NCBI RefSeq assembly: GCF_002843235.3
Contig: NZ_CP031123.2
Span: forward strand, 3,410,001-3,474,000
Direction: 5' to 3'
Length of the DNA stretch: 64,000 nt
Source: Providencia huaxiensis
GTDB lineage: Bacteria; Pseudomonadota; Gammaproteobacteria; Enterobacterales; Enterobacteriaceae
Numbering within the stretch: position 1 is the stretch's first letter; each line of letters starts with the position of its first letter. The notes below the pieces were generated by a model. The model saw only the letters and a list, made by a program, of their open reading frames with translations. It made no database searches and was not told the DNA's origin. The position numbers and the translations under genes were made by a program. Of the stretch, positions 53,360 through 63,374 are shown piece by piece.

Positions 53360-54541
53360 ATGGCAAGATACCTCGATCTCGATCTTCTCGCTCAAAATAT
53401 TAAACAATGGGGCGTTGACGCAGGCTTCCAGCAAGTCGGGATCTGCGATACTGACCTTTCCGCGGAAGAGCCGAAATTACAAGCGTGGCTAGATAAACAA
53501 TTTCATGGCGAGATGGAATGGATGAGTCGCCATGGGATGATGCGAGCCAGACCACACGAACTGCACCCGGGCACGTTGCGTGTCATTAGCGTGCGCATGA
53601 ATTACTTGCCAGCCAAAGCCGCATTTGCCAGCACACTAAATAACCCTGAATTAGGTTATATCAGCCGTTATGCGCTAGGACGAGACTATCACAAGCTGTT
53701 AAAAAAACGCCTAAAACAACTTTCAGATCGTATTTTAGACTATTGTCGTGAATTTAATGGGATGATACTGCCCGATGGTACCACCATCGATGATCTCAAT
53801 TTTCGACCTTTTGTCGATTCCGCTCCAATCTTAGAGCGTCCTCTTGCGGTAAAAGCAGGTTTAGGATGGACAGGAAAACATTCATTGGTCTTAAATCGTG
53901 AAGCAGGATCTTGGTTTTTCCTTGGGGAATTATTGATTAATTTACCCGTTCCTGTCGATAAACCTATCGAAGAAGATTGTGGCCGCTGTGTTGCCTGTAT
54001 GACAACTTGCCCAACAGGTGCAATTGTCGAACCTTACACTGTCGATGCAAGGCGCTGTATTTCTTATCTCACCATCGAGCTGGATAGCGCTATCCCTGAA
54101 GAATTTCGCCCGCTAATGGGAAATCGGATTTACGGTTGTGATGACTGCCAGCTCATTTGCCCGTGGAACCGTTTTTCCCAGCTCACTGATGAAGACGATT
54201 TCAGCCCAAGAAAGGAGTTGCATACACCAGAGCTGCTTGACTTGTTCTCATGGGACGAAAAAACCTTTTTGAAAGTTACCGAAGGCTCTGCGATCCGCCG
54301 CATTGGCTATATCAAGTGGTTGCGAAATATCAGTGTGGCGCTAGGCAACGCACCTTACCAAGATAGCATTGTTGTCGCATTACAAAACCGGCTTGGAATT
54401 AACGCTATGTTGGATGAACACTTCCAATGGTCTATACAACAACAGCTTAAGCAACGCAATACAAACCAAGTTACAATTCAAACTTCGCAACAAAAACGCC
54501 TTGTACGAGTTATTAACAAAGGTTTACCGAGAGACGCCTAG
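53360..54541 (+). CDS. queG: Epoxyqueuosine reductase QueG
   Basis: Cobalamin and [4Fe-4S] enzyme for the last step of queuosine synthesis in tRNA. 393 residues. N-terminal substrate domain (GFQQVGICDTDLS), B12-binding region, two ferredoxin-type clusters CGRCVACMTTCPTGA and CDDCQLICPWN, and a C-terminal HEAT-like part. An insertion of about 15 residues (REFNGMILPDGTTIDD) precedes LNFRPFVDSAPILERP relative to E. coli. Start ATG 53360, weak TAGGATCTG upstream. Confidence 0.95.
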   Translation: MARYLDLDLLAQNIKQWGVDAGFQQVGICDTDLSAEEPKLQAWLDKQFHGEMEWMSRHGMMRARPHELHPGTLRVISVRMNYLPAKAAFASTLNNPELGYISRYALGRDYHKLLKKRLKQLSDRILDYCREFNGMILPDGTTIDDLNFRPFVDSAPILERPLAVKAGLGWTGKHSLVLNREAGSWFFLGELLINLPVPVDKPIEEDCGRCVACMTTCPTGAIVEPYTVDARRCISYLTIELDSAIPEEFRPLMGNRIYGCDDCQLICPWNRFSQLTDEDDFSPRKELHTPELLDLFSWDEKTFLKVTEGSAIRRIGYIKWLRNISVALGNAPYQDSIVVALQNRLGINAMLDEHFQWSIQQQLKQRNTNQVTIQTSQQKRLVRVINKGLPRDA

Positions 54542-55232
54542 AAAAAAGCCTGCCATATATCTGAAATCAAGAATTGTCAAATCAATGTGAATAAAATAAA
54601 AAATGCTTAGCTGACAATAGGTAAAGAATTTGCAAGCTGTGCTAGCCTCATTTTGACAAAATAACCCACAAACTAAAAAAATCAACAAGTTACAATAATG
54701 CAACTTAAACGCTAGAATTAATTAGCACAACAGAAATTTGTTAATTACCCTGTGGATAACTCTGTGTAATAAGTTATTTCAAATCGCGATGAAAACCGAG
54801 GCTGATTAAGCCAGCTGTGGATAACTTTCTAATAGCATATTAACAAGAAAGGTACTGATTTTATATTAACTCGCAATATAAAAGTGACCAAAATGCAAGG
54901 TTAAAATGAAAAACTAATCGAAGTAAATAAAAATCATATTTTTGTTTATTATTTAAACTTCGTATTTTCATCTTAGAGACGGAAGTAAAACACCCTATTG
55001 CTAAGGGGTGGCTATTCTATGGTGCCCTGAAAATGAATGCAAGCACAAATCTGGATATGATCCAAAAAAGATCGCGAAGCCCGCACTGATCCTAGCATTC
55101 AAGGTAAAAAAAGATGAAAATAGTAAACAAGTACAATTTATATTCACTAAGTGAATTCACTTAATAAAATAAAATTAAAAGCTGCTATATGAGATTTAGT
55201 AAAAAAGGAAGATTAAGAGAAACTAAAAATAT
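54542..55232. other. Candidate datA-like locus: DnaA boxes and IHF site between queG and the tRNA-Gly genes
   Basis: 691 bp without a gene. It holds three DnaA boxes in one orientation: TGTGAATAA (54586-54594), TGTGGATAA (54751-54759) and TGTGGATAA (54816-54824), the reverse complements of TTATTCACA and two TTATCCACA. A perfect IHF consensus WATCAANNNNTTR lies at 54680-54692 (AATCAACAAGTTA), with an A-tract before it. E. coli datA, which promotes DnaA-ATP hydrolysis, maps to the same queG/glyVXY gap and uses DnaA boxes plus IHF. The right half has a 16-bp palindrome TAAGTGAATTCACTTA (55148-55163) and CACCC/GGGGTG arms near 54990-55010. Confidence 0.65.
54680..54692 (+). promoter_or_regulatory. 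IHF binding-site match
   Basis: AATCAACAAGTTA fits WATCAANNNNTTR at every fixed position, preceded by AACTAAAAA. It lies between the first and second DnaA boxes. Confidence 0.6.
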
Positions 55233-55308
<76 letters not shown>

Positions 55309-55371
55309 ATTTGGTGGGTACTACTGCCTAGTCAGAATACTAAGGCATTTAACTAAAACACTAAGAAAGTT

Positions 55372-55447
<76 letters not shown>

Positions 55448-55487
55448 ATCACGAAAATAGTGCTTTAGTTAAAACATCAAGAAAATT

Positions 55488-55563
<76 letters not shown>

Positions 55564-55627
55564 ATCACATTTCTGGATGTTTCACGTGCCGACTCAATCA
55601 CAAAAACTTCATCGGTACGGGGAGCGC

Positions 55628-55655
55628 ATTATACGAAAAATTCAGATACTAGCAA
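55628..55655 (-). promoter_or_regulatory. Promoter of the tRNA-Gly operon
   Basis: Minus strand: -35 TTGCTA (55650-55655), 16-bp spacer, perfect -10 TATAAT (55628-55633), then the GC-rich discriminator GCGCTCCCCG typical of stringently controlled stable RNA promoters. Confidence 0.75.
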
Positions 55656-55790
55656 GCCCTTGCGCTCAAAATTTTTATTTTTTTATCCGTTTGCCGACAA
55701 AACAATCACAATGGTGATTTTATCGACAGCCATTGTAATAAGCTGATTTCAATACGTTAACATTGTTAACTTATTGAGAAAAAACCGCGA

Positions 55791-55817
55791 ATGAAAGTCG
55801 CCAATGGCGACTTTCAT
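55791..55817 (-). terminator. Hairpin after orn
   Basis: 12-bp stem ATGAAAGTCGCC/GGCGACTTTCAT with a 3-nt loop. On the minus strand a T6 run follows only after CGCGG, so it is a likely but imperfect terminator. A palindrome GTTAACATTGTTAAC lies beyond it (55756-55770). Confidence 0.5.
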
Positions 55818-55827
55818 AACGAATCAT

Positions 55828-56373
55828 TTATTCTTTAATAAATGTCTCTCGATAATAAGCCAGCTCAGCAACTGATTCACGAATGTCATCAAGAGCTTGG
55901 TGGGTATTTTTCTTCGAAAAACCCGCTAAAATTTCAGGTTTCCAGCGACGAGCGAGCTCTTTTAGTGTGCTAACATCAAGATAGCGATAATGAAAATAGT
56001 TTTCTAATTCAGGCATATAATTGAATAGAAAACGCCTATCTTGCCCAACACTATTCCCACAAATGGGTGATGCCCCCTGTGGAACCCATTGCTCTAAAAA
56101 TTCAATAGTGGCTAACTCAGCTTCACGCTCACTTACGGTACTTTTGCGTACACGCTCAACTAAGCCGCTGTTGGTATGAGTGTTTACATTCCACTCATCC
56201 ATTAAAGCGAGTTGTTCATCCGTTTGATGTACTGCAATTACAGGGCCTTCTGCTAAAATATTAAGATGACTATCTGTTACAATGGTCGCTATTTCAATAA
56301 TACGATCACGAACAGGATCGAGCCCCGTCATTTCTAAATCGATCCAAATTAAATTATTCTCATTCTTTTGCAT
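55828..56373 (-). CDS. orn: Oligoribonuclease Orn
   Basis: Essential DEDDh exonuclease that degrades 2-5 nt RNAs, including the linear product of c-di-GMP. 181 residues from ATG 56373 (AGGG upstream), the E. coli length. Catalytic residues in [22 protein letters not shown] and [11 protein letters not shown]. It starts close to the divergent rsgA. CysQ in this window removes its inhibitor PAP. Confidence 0.96.
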   Translation of the reverse strand: MQKNENNLIWIDLEMTGLDPVRDRIIEIATIVTDSHLNILAEGPVIAVHQTDEQLALMDEWNVNTHTNSGLVERVRKSTVSEREAELATIEFLEQWVPQGASPICGNSVGQDRRFLFNYMPELENYFHYRYLDVSTLKELARRWKPEILAGFSKKNTHQALDDIRESVAELAYYRETFIKE

Positions 56374-56482
56374 GATATACCCTAACCGCATTCTATGAAG
56401 TTAAGGTATGATAGCACTCTTCATGCCATCAGTGACAGGCGTGAGTAACCCTAAAATACCGCCCATAGTAAAGAGAGGACAG

Positions 56483-57535
56483 GTGGCTAAACAGAAACTT
56501 TCGAAAGGCCAACAGCGCCGAGTTCAAGAAAATCATCAAAAAAGGCTCAAAAAACAAAAAACAGTTGAGATTGATGATAGCCAATTAGGTGAAGCACTAG
56601 AAGGCTTAGTCATCAGCCGTTTTGGGCAACATGCTGATATTCAAGCAAGTGACGGGACTATCCAGCGCTGTAACTTACGCAGAACCATTTCTTCCCTCGT
56701 TACAGGGGATAACGTGGTGTGGCGGCCTGCCCTGAACACACAAAGCGATATCAAAGTAAATGGCATTGTTGAAGCGGTTCATGAACGCCACTCTGTTCTG
56801 ACTCGTCCCGATTATTATGATGGCTTGAAACCGATTGCCGCTAATATTGACCAAATTGTCGTGGTTTCCGCTATTTTACCTGAGCTTTCGCTGAATATTA
56901 TTGACCGTTATTTGGTTGCCTGTGAAACCACGGGGATTAAGCCTGTTATCGTTCTTAATAAAGTCGACTTACTCGACGACGAAAACCGCGAGTGGGTAAG
57001 CGATTTGATGACGATTTATAGTGATATTGGTTATCAAGTTCTCGAAGTTTCAAGCCATACCAATGAAGGCATGGAAGCACTTACTAACGCGCTAGCAGGT
57101 AAAGTGTCAGTGTTTGTTGGGCAGTCTGGTGTGGGTAAATCCAGTTTATTAAACGCATTGCTTCCACACAATGAAGAAGCCATTTTAGTCAATGACGTTT
57201 CAGACAACTCAGGGCTGGGGCAACACACAACAACAACAGCCCGCTTATACCATTTCCCATTGGGTGGTGATGTGATTGACTCCCCTGGTGTGCGTGAGTT
57301 TGGTTTGTGGCATTTAACCACGGAACAAGTGACCAAAGGATTTGTCGAATTTAAAGATTACCTTGGTGGCTGTAAATTCCGTGACTGTAAACATTTGGAT
57401 GACCCAGGTTGCCTGTTACGTGAAGCCGTAGAAGCAAATAAAATTGCTGAATCACGTTTTGAAAACTACCATCGCATTTTAGAAAGCATGGAACAAATCA
57501 AACCTCGCGGCAATTTTACGGCAAAAGAGAAATAA
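56483..57535 (+). CDS. rsgA: Ribosome small subunit-dependent GTPase RsgA
   Basis: Circularly permuted GTPase for late 30S maturation. 350 residues from GTG 56483 (GAGAGGACAG upstream), exactly the E. coli length. Basic N-terminus ([12 protein letters not shown]), OB fold, G motifs in permuted order (G4 NKVDL, G1 [11 protein letters not shown]3 [10 protein letters not shown]) and zinc site [14 protein letters not shown]. Confidence 0.96.
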   Translation: MAKQKLSKGQQRRVQENHQKRLKKQKTVEIDDSQLGEALEGLVISRFGQHADIQASDGTIQRCNLRRTISSLVTGDNVVWRPALNTQSDIKVNGIVEAVHERHSVLTRPDYYDGLKPIAANIDQIVVVSAILPELSLNIIDRYLVACETTGIKPVIVLNKVDLLDDENREWVSDLMTIYSDIGYQVLEVSSHTNEGMEALTNALAGKVSVFVGQSGVGKSSLLNALLPHNEEAILVNDVSDNSGLGQHTTTTARLYHFPLGGDVIDSPGVREFGLWHLTTEQVTKGFVEFKDYLGGCKFRDCKHLDDPGCLLREAVEANKIAESRFENYHRILESMEQIKPRGNFTAKEK

Positions 57536-57536
57536 T

Positions 57537-57568
57537 GTTAGTGAGTACTTACAAAATAACTCACTAAC
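57537..57568 (+). terminator. Hairpin after rsgA
   Basis: Perfect 10-bp stem GTTAGTGAGT/ACTCACTAAC with a 12-nt loop; no T-run follows. Confidence 0.4.
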
Positions 57569-57619
57569 GTTAAACCAGCTCTAAATAATTTAATCACGGT
57601 TAGTCAGTTACGCGACCGT

Positions 57620-57649
57620 TTGAAATATGACGAGTAAACTGTGTACAAT
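57620..57649 (+). promoter_or_regulatory. Promoter of psd-mscM
   Basis: TTGAAA (57620-57625), 18-bp spacer, TACAAT (57644-57649), 43 bp before the psd start. In E. coli the operon also has stress promoters; none could be assigned here. Confidence 0.5.
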
Positions 57650-57692
57650 AGCCGCCCTTTTGCTAACATACCTTTAAAAATCAGAGGTTAAC

Positions 57693-58589
57693 GTGCTAGA
57701 TAAAATTAAAATTCGCTTGCAATATATGCTTCCAAAACAATGTCTTACTGAATTTGCAGGCTGGTTCGCAAGTCGCAATGCGGGTTTCATGACGCAATGG
57801 GCAATTAAACTGTTCGCAAAAGTCTATAAAGTGAACATGAACGAAGCACAAAAAAGCGAGCTTACGGCTTATGCCACTTTTAATGATTTCTTTATCCGCC
57901 TGCTAAAAGAAGGCGCTCGCCCGATTGTCGAAAAAGAGCATCAACTTGCTCAACCTGCTGACGGTGCCGTGAGCCAATTAGGCCCGATTAATGATGACCT
58001 TATCTTCCAAGCTAAAGGCCATAATTACACCGTTGAAGCATTACTTGCTGGCCAATACCAATTAGCAGAACGTTTTCGTGGTGGTGACTTTATTACCACT
58101 TACCTCTCCCCTAGTGACTATCACCGTGTACACATGCCATGTGATGGCTTACTCAAAGAGATGATTTATGTGCCAGGTGATTTATTCTCTGTAAATCCAT
58201 TAACGGCACAAAATGTTCCCAACCTGTTTGCACGAAATGAACGTTTGATTTGTGTCTTTGACACCCCTGTTGGCCTAATGGTACAAATCCTTGTAGGTGC
58301 AACCATCGTTGGTAGTATCGAGACAGTTTGGAGCGGTTGCGTTAACGCCACGCGTGAAGGTGTCATCAAGCGTTGGGTTTACCCTGAGCTGGATTCTGAA
58401 GGTGCTGTTTTCTTGAAAAAAGGTGAGGAAATGGGGCTGTTTAAACTGGGCTCAACGGTGATTAATTTATTTGAACCGAATAAAGTAACCTTTAATTCAT
58501 CACTGATCCCTGGTTATGCAACTCGGATGGGTGAATTACTCGCTGAAACTGTTACAAGTACAGTGGCAGAAGAGTCCGTTGACGCTTAA
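57693..58589 (+). CDS. psd: Phosphatidylserine decarboxylase proenzyme
   Basis: Inner-membrane enzyme that makes phosphatidylethanolamine. It self-cleaves at LGST (Ser254 becomes the pyruvoyl group), seen as [11 protein letters not shown]. Other motifs are [15 protein letters not shown] and [13 protein letters not shown] start with AGAGG 5 nt upstream. 298 residues, shorter than E. coli (322) by loss of the C-terminal extension. Confidence 0.97.
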   Translation: MLDKIKIRLQYMLPKQCLTEFAGWFASRNAGFMTQWAIKLFAKVYKVNMNEAQKSELTAYATFNDFFIRLLKEGARPIVEKEHQLAQPADGAVSQLGPINDDLIFQAKGHNYTVEALLAGQYQLAERFRGGDFITTYLSPSDYHRVHMPCDGLLKEMIYVPGDLFSVNPLTAQNVPNLFARNERLICVFDTPVGLMVQILVGATIVGSIETVWSGCVNATREGVIKRWVYPELDSEGAVFLKKGEEMGLFKLGSTVINLFEPNKVTFNSSLIPGYATRMGELLAETVTSTVAEESVDA

Positions 58590-58622
58590 TTAAATTATTA
58601 TCCCTTGAAGGAGCTCCTCACT

Positions 58623-61600
58623 GTGCGTGTGATTATCAGTTTTTTTCTTAGCCTGTTAATCGTTTTCTCTTCCGTTGCAGCGCCGACTGCAGCGCAGGAC
58701 GAAGCACAGATTAAGCAGGAGCTCAAACAACTCGAGTCAAGCACCAATCCTAAAGATGCAGAGATAGCGCAAGCATTGCAAGGTGCGCTAAATTGGATGA
58801 GTGAGACACGCGATTCCGATGCAAAAGCCAAGTCTTATCAAGAAGCAATTGATAACTTCCCTAGAATTATCAAAGAAATAAGACAAAAAATACTCAATGA
58901 AAGTGATGAGCCCGCCCCTATACCGGTTGGTATCAGCTTAGGTGAACTTGAACAACGCATTATTCAGCTTAGCAGCCAATTACTTGATCAAAGCCGCTTA
59001 ACTCAACAAGAGCAAGATAAAGGCCGCGAAATCAGTGAATCACTCAGTATTCTGCCACAACAACTTTCTGAAGCCAGACGTTTACTCACTGATGCCTCCT
59101 CGCGTTTTCAGTCTCTGAGTACACCATCAACGCCATTAGCCGATGCCCAATATACGTTGGCTCAAGCCGAAGTAAGCGCTCGCAAATCAACAGTTAATGA
59201 ACTAGAGATGGCGCAGCTTTCGGCGAATAACCGCCAAGAAATCTCACGCCTTACGTTGGAATTATACAAAAAACGCTATCAACGTATGGAACTTGAGTTG
59301 CAAAACCTGCGTGATTTCCAAAATACCCAACGCCAACAAAAAGCAATTTTAGCGTTAGAACATACAGAAATGTTGGCTGCGCAAGGTGAGCTGACCCCAT
59401 TTTTAACTGAGCAGCTTGATATTAATCGCAAAATGTCTCAGGAATTAACCGCTCAAGCACAGCGTATGAGCGCAATTACCAATAGCCAAGCCGAAATATC
59501 AACGAGTATCCGTGATGCTCGCCAAGCACTCACAACTATTCGCGAGCAAGCTCAGTGGATAAGCAGCTCAAGTACATTAGGGGAAGCACTCCGAACACAG
59601 CTTTCTCGTTTACCGGATATTCCAAAAAGTCAGCAACTTGATCGTGAAATGGCTGATTTACGTGTTCAGCGCTTAAATTATGAAGATAGCCTCGATAGAC
59701 TAAGTAAAATAGATACAACCGAGCAAGAAACGGCTAATGAGCTCAATACAGCTCAAGTGCAAGTTTATCAGTCATTGATTAAAACTCGTCGTGAGCTGCT
59801 AACCTCTTTAATTTCGGGCCTCGATGCCGAAATGTTAGAGCTAACGAAACTCAATGTCGCTACAGGGCAATTGACCGATGCATTGAAAGAGGTCAAAGAC
59901 GCTTCAAACCGTTATCTTTTCTGGGTTGCAGATGTTCCACCAATCAGCATCAGCTACCCGGTCATGTTAGTAACTGATATTACTCAATTACTCTCACTGG
60001 ATACTTTATCTCAACTGGCTGGCGCACTGCGTATTATGGTAACGACCCAAGATACCTTTTTGTATCTTCTCGGTTCAATAGCCTTAGTCATTTTCAGTAT
60101 CAGTACTCGCAAGCACTACCAAGCATTTCTTGACCGTTCCAGTTTACGTATTGGTAAGGTGACACAAGACCGGTTTTACTTAACCATTCGTACTATTTTC
60201 TGGTCAATTATTGTCGCACTTCCTCTCCCTATGATGTGGTCCGCCATCGGTTATGGCTTACAAAGTGCCTGGCAGTTCCCGATGGCCGCTGCCATTGGCT
60301 ATGGCGTTAGCGCCACGACACCGTTGCTGTGGCTATTTATGATCAGCGAAACGTTCTCTCGCCCTACAGGGTTGTTTATTTCTCACTTCGGTTGGGATAG
60401 AGACTCTGTTAAACGTGCGATGCGCTATTACCGAATGGCTATTTTTGTCATCGTCCCATTAGTCATGGCAATTATTACTTTTGAACATTATAGCGACAGA
60501 GAATTTGCAGCCAGTATTGGCCGTTTCTGTTTTATCTTTTTATGTGTCGCACTTAGCTTAATTACCAATAACTTACGTCGCTCACAGATCCCTCTCTATT
60601 TAGATAGACATGGGTCCGGTGAAAATATTGTTAATAAAGCATTGTGGTGGATGATATTACTCGCACCTATTGTTGCTGGGTTTTTCTCCATTTTAGGTTA
60701 TTTTTCAACCTCACAAGCCTTACTAGCGCGCTTAGAAACCTCTGTCGCCATTTGGTTTGTCATTCTTATCGTTTATCATACAATTCGCCGTTGGATGTCG
60801 ATGCAGCGCCGTAAATTAGCCTTTGAGCGGGCAAAACAGCGTCGTGCTGAGATATTAGCGCAACGTGCTAAAGGTGAAGACGATAACCAGCAAGCAAACG
60901 CTAGTAGTGAAGGGAATATTGATATCGAAGAGCAGGTTATCGACTTAGATGCCATCAGTACCCAATCCGTTGGGTTAGTTCGTTCGATTTTAACTATGAT
61001 TGCCTTGGTTTCATTGATTTGGCTGTGGTCCGAGCTACATACCGCATTCTCTTTCCTTGAAAATATTCGCTTATGGGATGTAACATCAACGGTTAATGGC
61101 GTTGATACCGTACAAGCTATCACCATGGGCTCTATTTTCATTGCCATTTTGACTATTATCGTTACCGCCCAATTAGTTCGTAACTTACCCGCTTTACTTG
61201 AGCTGGCCGTACTCCAACATTTGGATTTAACACCCGGTACCGGCTACGCCATCAGTACATTAACAAAATATACGATTACTATTATCGGAACCATTGTTGG
61301 CTTCTCTATGTTAGGGATTGAGTGGTCAAAACTACAATGGCTTGTTGCGGCAATGGGGGTCGGGCTTGGTTTCGGTTTACAAGAAATTTTCGCCAATATT
61401 ATCTCAGGGTTGATGATCTTATTTGAAAAACCGATCCGAATTGGAGATACCGTAACTATCCGTAACTTAACGGGGAGTATTACCAAGATCAACACCCGTG
61501 CCACGACGCTGACAGACTGGGACAGAAAAGAAATTATTGTGCCAAATAAGGCGTTTATTACTGAACAGTTTATTAACTGGTCACTTTCTGACACGATCAC

Positions 61601-61964
61601 TCGTATTGTAATGACCATTCCTGCCCCTTCTGACGCCAATAGTGAACTGGTAACAGATACCATTTTACGGGCAGCTAAACGCTCTACCATGATCTTAGAT
61701 AACCCTGCACCAGAGGTTTATCTAGTTGATTTACAACAAGGTATTCAAATTTTCGAATTACGGGTCTATGCTGCTGAGATGGGCCACCGGTTACCTGCGC
61801 GCCATGAAATTCACCAAAACATCTTAGTTTCCTTTGCTGAACAAGGGATTACCTTGCCATTCCCACCATTCCAAGCAAGGGTGGATGTCCGTGATAATTC
61901 GCTACAAAGTGCGACAAACAATCTTTCAGGACGTAATCCAAGTCGTAAATCAGGGGAACTGTAA
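58623..61964 (+). CDS. mscM: Miniconductance mechanosensitive channel MscM (YjeP)
   Basis: Large MscK-type channel of 1113 residues. Signal peptide (RVIISFFLSLLIVFSSVAA), long periplasmic coiled-coil domain (about 25-470), roughly eleven membrane helices, and a C-terminal MscS domain with GLGFGLQEIFANIISG, EKPIRIGDTVTI and EIIVPNKAFITEQFINW. GTG at 58623 has AAGGAG 9 nt upstream; the TTG at 58605 overlaps that site and is rejected. 33 bp after psd in one operon. Confidence 0.95.
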   Translation: MRVIISFFLSLLIVFSSVAAPTAAQDEAQIKQELKQLESSTNPKDAEIAQALQGALNWMSETRDSDAKAKSYQEAIDNFPRIIKEIRQKILNESDEPAPIPVGISLGELEQRIIQLSSQLLDQSRLTQQEQDKGREISESLSILPQQLSEARRLLTDASSRFQSLSTPSTPLADAQYTLAQAEVSARKSTVNELEMAQLSANNRQEISRLTLELYKKRYQRMELELQNLRDFQNTQRQQKAILALEHTEMLAAQGELTPFLTEQLDINRKMSQELTAQAQRMSAITNSQAEISTSIRDARQALTTIREQAQWISSSSTLGEALRTQLSRLPDIPKSQQLDREMADLRVQRLNYEDSLDRLSKIDTTEQETANELNTAQVQVYQSLIKTRRELLTSLISGLDAEMLELTKLNVATGQLTDALKEVKDASNRYLFWVADVPPISISYPVMLVTDITQLLSLDTLSQLAGALRIMVTTQDTFLYLLGSIALVIFSISTRKHYQAFLDRSSLRIGKVTQDRFYLTIRTIFWSIIVALPLPMMWSAIGYGLQSAWQFPMAAAIGYGVSATTPLLWLFMISETFSRPTGLFISHFGWDRDSVKRAMRYYRMAIFVIVPLVMAIITFEHYSDREFAASIGRFCFIFLCVALSLITNNLRRSQIPLYLDRHGSGENIVNKALWWMILLAPIVAGFFSILGYFSTSQALLARLETSVAIWFVILIVYHTIRRWMSMQRRKLAFERAKQRRAEILAQRAKGEDDNQQANASSEGNIDIEEQVIDLDAISTQSVGLVRSILTMIALVSLIWLWSELHTAFSFLENIRLWDVTSTVNGVDTVQAITMGSIFIAILTIIVTAQLVRNLPALLELAVLQHLDLTPGTGYAISTLTKYTITIIGTIVGFSMLGIEWSKLQWLVAAMGVGLGFGLQEIFANIISGLMILFEKPIRIGDTVTIRNLTGSITKINTRATTLTDWDRKEIIVPNKAFITEQFINWSLSDTITRIVMTIPAPSDANSELVTDTILRAAKRSTMILDNPAPEVYLVDLQQGIQIFELRVYAAEMGHRLPARHEIHQNILVSFAEQGITLPFPPFQARVDVRDNSLQSATNNLSGRNPSRKSGEL

Positions 61965-61972
61965 GCCGTATT

Positions 61973-62311
61973 ATGCCATTAAAATCAGATGATAAAGATG
62001 AGTTAGTGATGTTAAAGATCACCCAACTTGAACGTGTTGGGTCGATTTTATTCTTTTTAATTCCATTAATTATCTTATTAATTGTTGGGAAAGCTTTTGC
62101 ATTTAATACACTGTACCTCTGGCAAGTATATTGTGCAGTTTATATCGTTGGGTTTCGTGTACTTTGTGGCAAGCTATCATCGCAACAGCAACAGCTAGCT
62201 ATTCGTCGAGGCTGGGGAAACAACCGTTTTTATCGGCTTTCTTGGTGCTATCTTGTACTGTCTGTTGTCATACTAGTGGGATACAAAATCGTATCCCACA
62301 CATCCGCTTAA
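61973..62311 (+). CDS. Small membrane protein of unknown function
   Basis: 112 residues, not recognised. After a charged N-terminus come hydrophobic segments about 25-41 (ILFFLIPLIILLIVGKA), 48-62 and 91-105 (LVLSVVILVGYKIV). It starts 8 bp after mscM and may be cotranscribed with it. Internal ATG at about 62009 is an alternative start. E. coli has the unrelated yjeO near this place. Its stop lies only 3 bp from the convergent Sel1 gene. Confidence 0.6.
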   Translation: MPLKSDDKDELVMLKITQLERVGSILFFLIPLIILLIVGKAFAFNTLYLWQVYCAVYIVGFRVLCGKLSSQQQQLAIRRGWGNNRFYRLSWCYLVLSVVILVGYKIVSHTSA

Positions 62312-62314
62312 TCA

Positions 62315-63118
62315 TTAGCTGGCTTTAAAACCGTACGATTTAATATAATCTTCTGCTAACTTTTGTGCTTGCTGTAATTCTTCAGGACTTAACTGAGCCG
62401 CTATCTTATTTTGTAGACGATGACTTTCTGCGTTGCCACTGAACACTGCAGTTGCAAGCCATGCGTAGGCTTGCTGCAAGTTTTTCTTCACGCCGCGTCC
62501 TTCAGAGTACATGACGCCTAAGCGGTCTTGAGACTTCGCATCTTTTTGTTTTGCGGCTTTTCTAAACCAAAACACCGCCTTTTCATCATCTAAATCAACG
62601 CCACTGCCAATCGAGTACATTTGGCCTATTTGGAATTGAGCAAGTATATTTCCGCCTTGCGCTGCTTTTCTAAACCAAAATGCCGCTTTTTCTAAATTTT
62701 GAGTGACACCTAGGCCTTGCGCATACATCATCGCCATATTGGTTTCAGCTCGGGTATCACCTTGTTCTGCGGCTTGCTCATACCATAGCATCGCTTTGTC
62801 ATAATCACGACGTACACCAAAACCATTTACAAACATAGTGCCAAGACGGAATTGCGCATCTGAATTCCCTTGGTTTCCTGCCTTGATAAACCACTCAGCC
62901 GCTGCTTTAGAGTCTTGAGAAACACCTAACCCTTTAAAATAACGTTCACCTAGCTGGAATTGGGCTTTAGGATCACCTTTTTGTGCTAACTGCGTAATTT
63001 GTTCAATCGAGGGTTCTTGTGCTGCTGTTGCCGGTGCTGGCACAGGGGTAGGTTTAGCGGTTAAAACGGAACTATAACAAATCGAGCCCAACAACAATAC
63101 TAACGCAATTCTTTTCAT
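62315..63118 (-). CDS. Secreted Sel1-repeat protein
   Basis: 267 residues with a signal peptide (IALVLLLGSICYSSVLTA) and Pro/Ala stretch, then about five Sel1-type TPR units of 36 residues (for example DPKAQFQLGERYFKGLGVSQD, AQFRLGTMFVNGFGVRRD, AQFQIGQMYSIGSGV). The repeats predict a periplasmic superhelical scaffold. The partner is unknown. The Cys at 14 is not in a convincing lipobox. Confidence 0.85.
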   Translation of the reverse strand: MKRIALVLLLGSICYSSVLTAKPTPVPAPATAAQEPSIEQITQLAQKGDPKAQFQLGERYFKGLGVSQDSKAAAEWFIKAGNQGNSDAQFRLGTMFVNGFGVRRDYDKAMLWYEQAAEQGDTRAETNMAMMYAQGLGVTQNLEKAAFWFRKAAQGGNILAQFQIGQMYSIGSGVDLDDEKAVFWFRKAAKQKDAKSQDRLGVMYSEGRGVKKNLQQAYAWLATAVFSGNAESHRLQNKIAAQLSPEELQQAQKLAEDYIKSYGFKAS

Positions 63119-63316
63119 CCTAAGGAACCCTCAACAGTGCAATATGCAAACTGTGAAAACAGTGCTATCCATTAATATCGACCTAAACACTCATCCCCCT
63201 AGTTTAAATTTACTTTTTGTCAGAAAAAATAGGAAAAATGGCCTAAATTTCACAAAAAGCACGTTTCGCTGCATTTTCGCTATGGGAACTTACGTTTTTC
63301 ATCTAATTGAGATAAT

Positions 63317-63353
63317 AAAAAACCAGATAAACATATTGCCTATCTGGTTTCTC
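63317..63353 (-). terminator. Terminator of yigL
   Basis: Minus strand AACCAGATA/TATCTGGTT stem followed by TTTTTAT. Confidence 0.8.
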
Positions 63354-63374
63354 TATTTCAAATAACAAAATAAA

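Noticed and set aside
54661..54670. ATAACCCACA as a further DnaA box
   Set aside because: Two mismatches to TTATNCACA; kept out of the count.
54762..54770. TGTGTAATA as a fourth DnaA box
   Set aside because: It matches only 7 of 9 positions and misses core bases.
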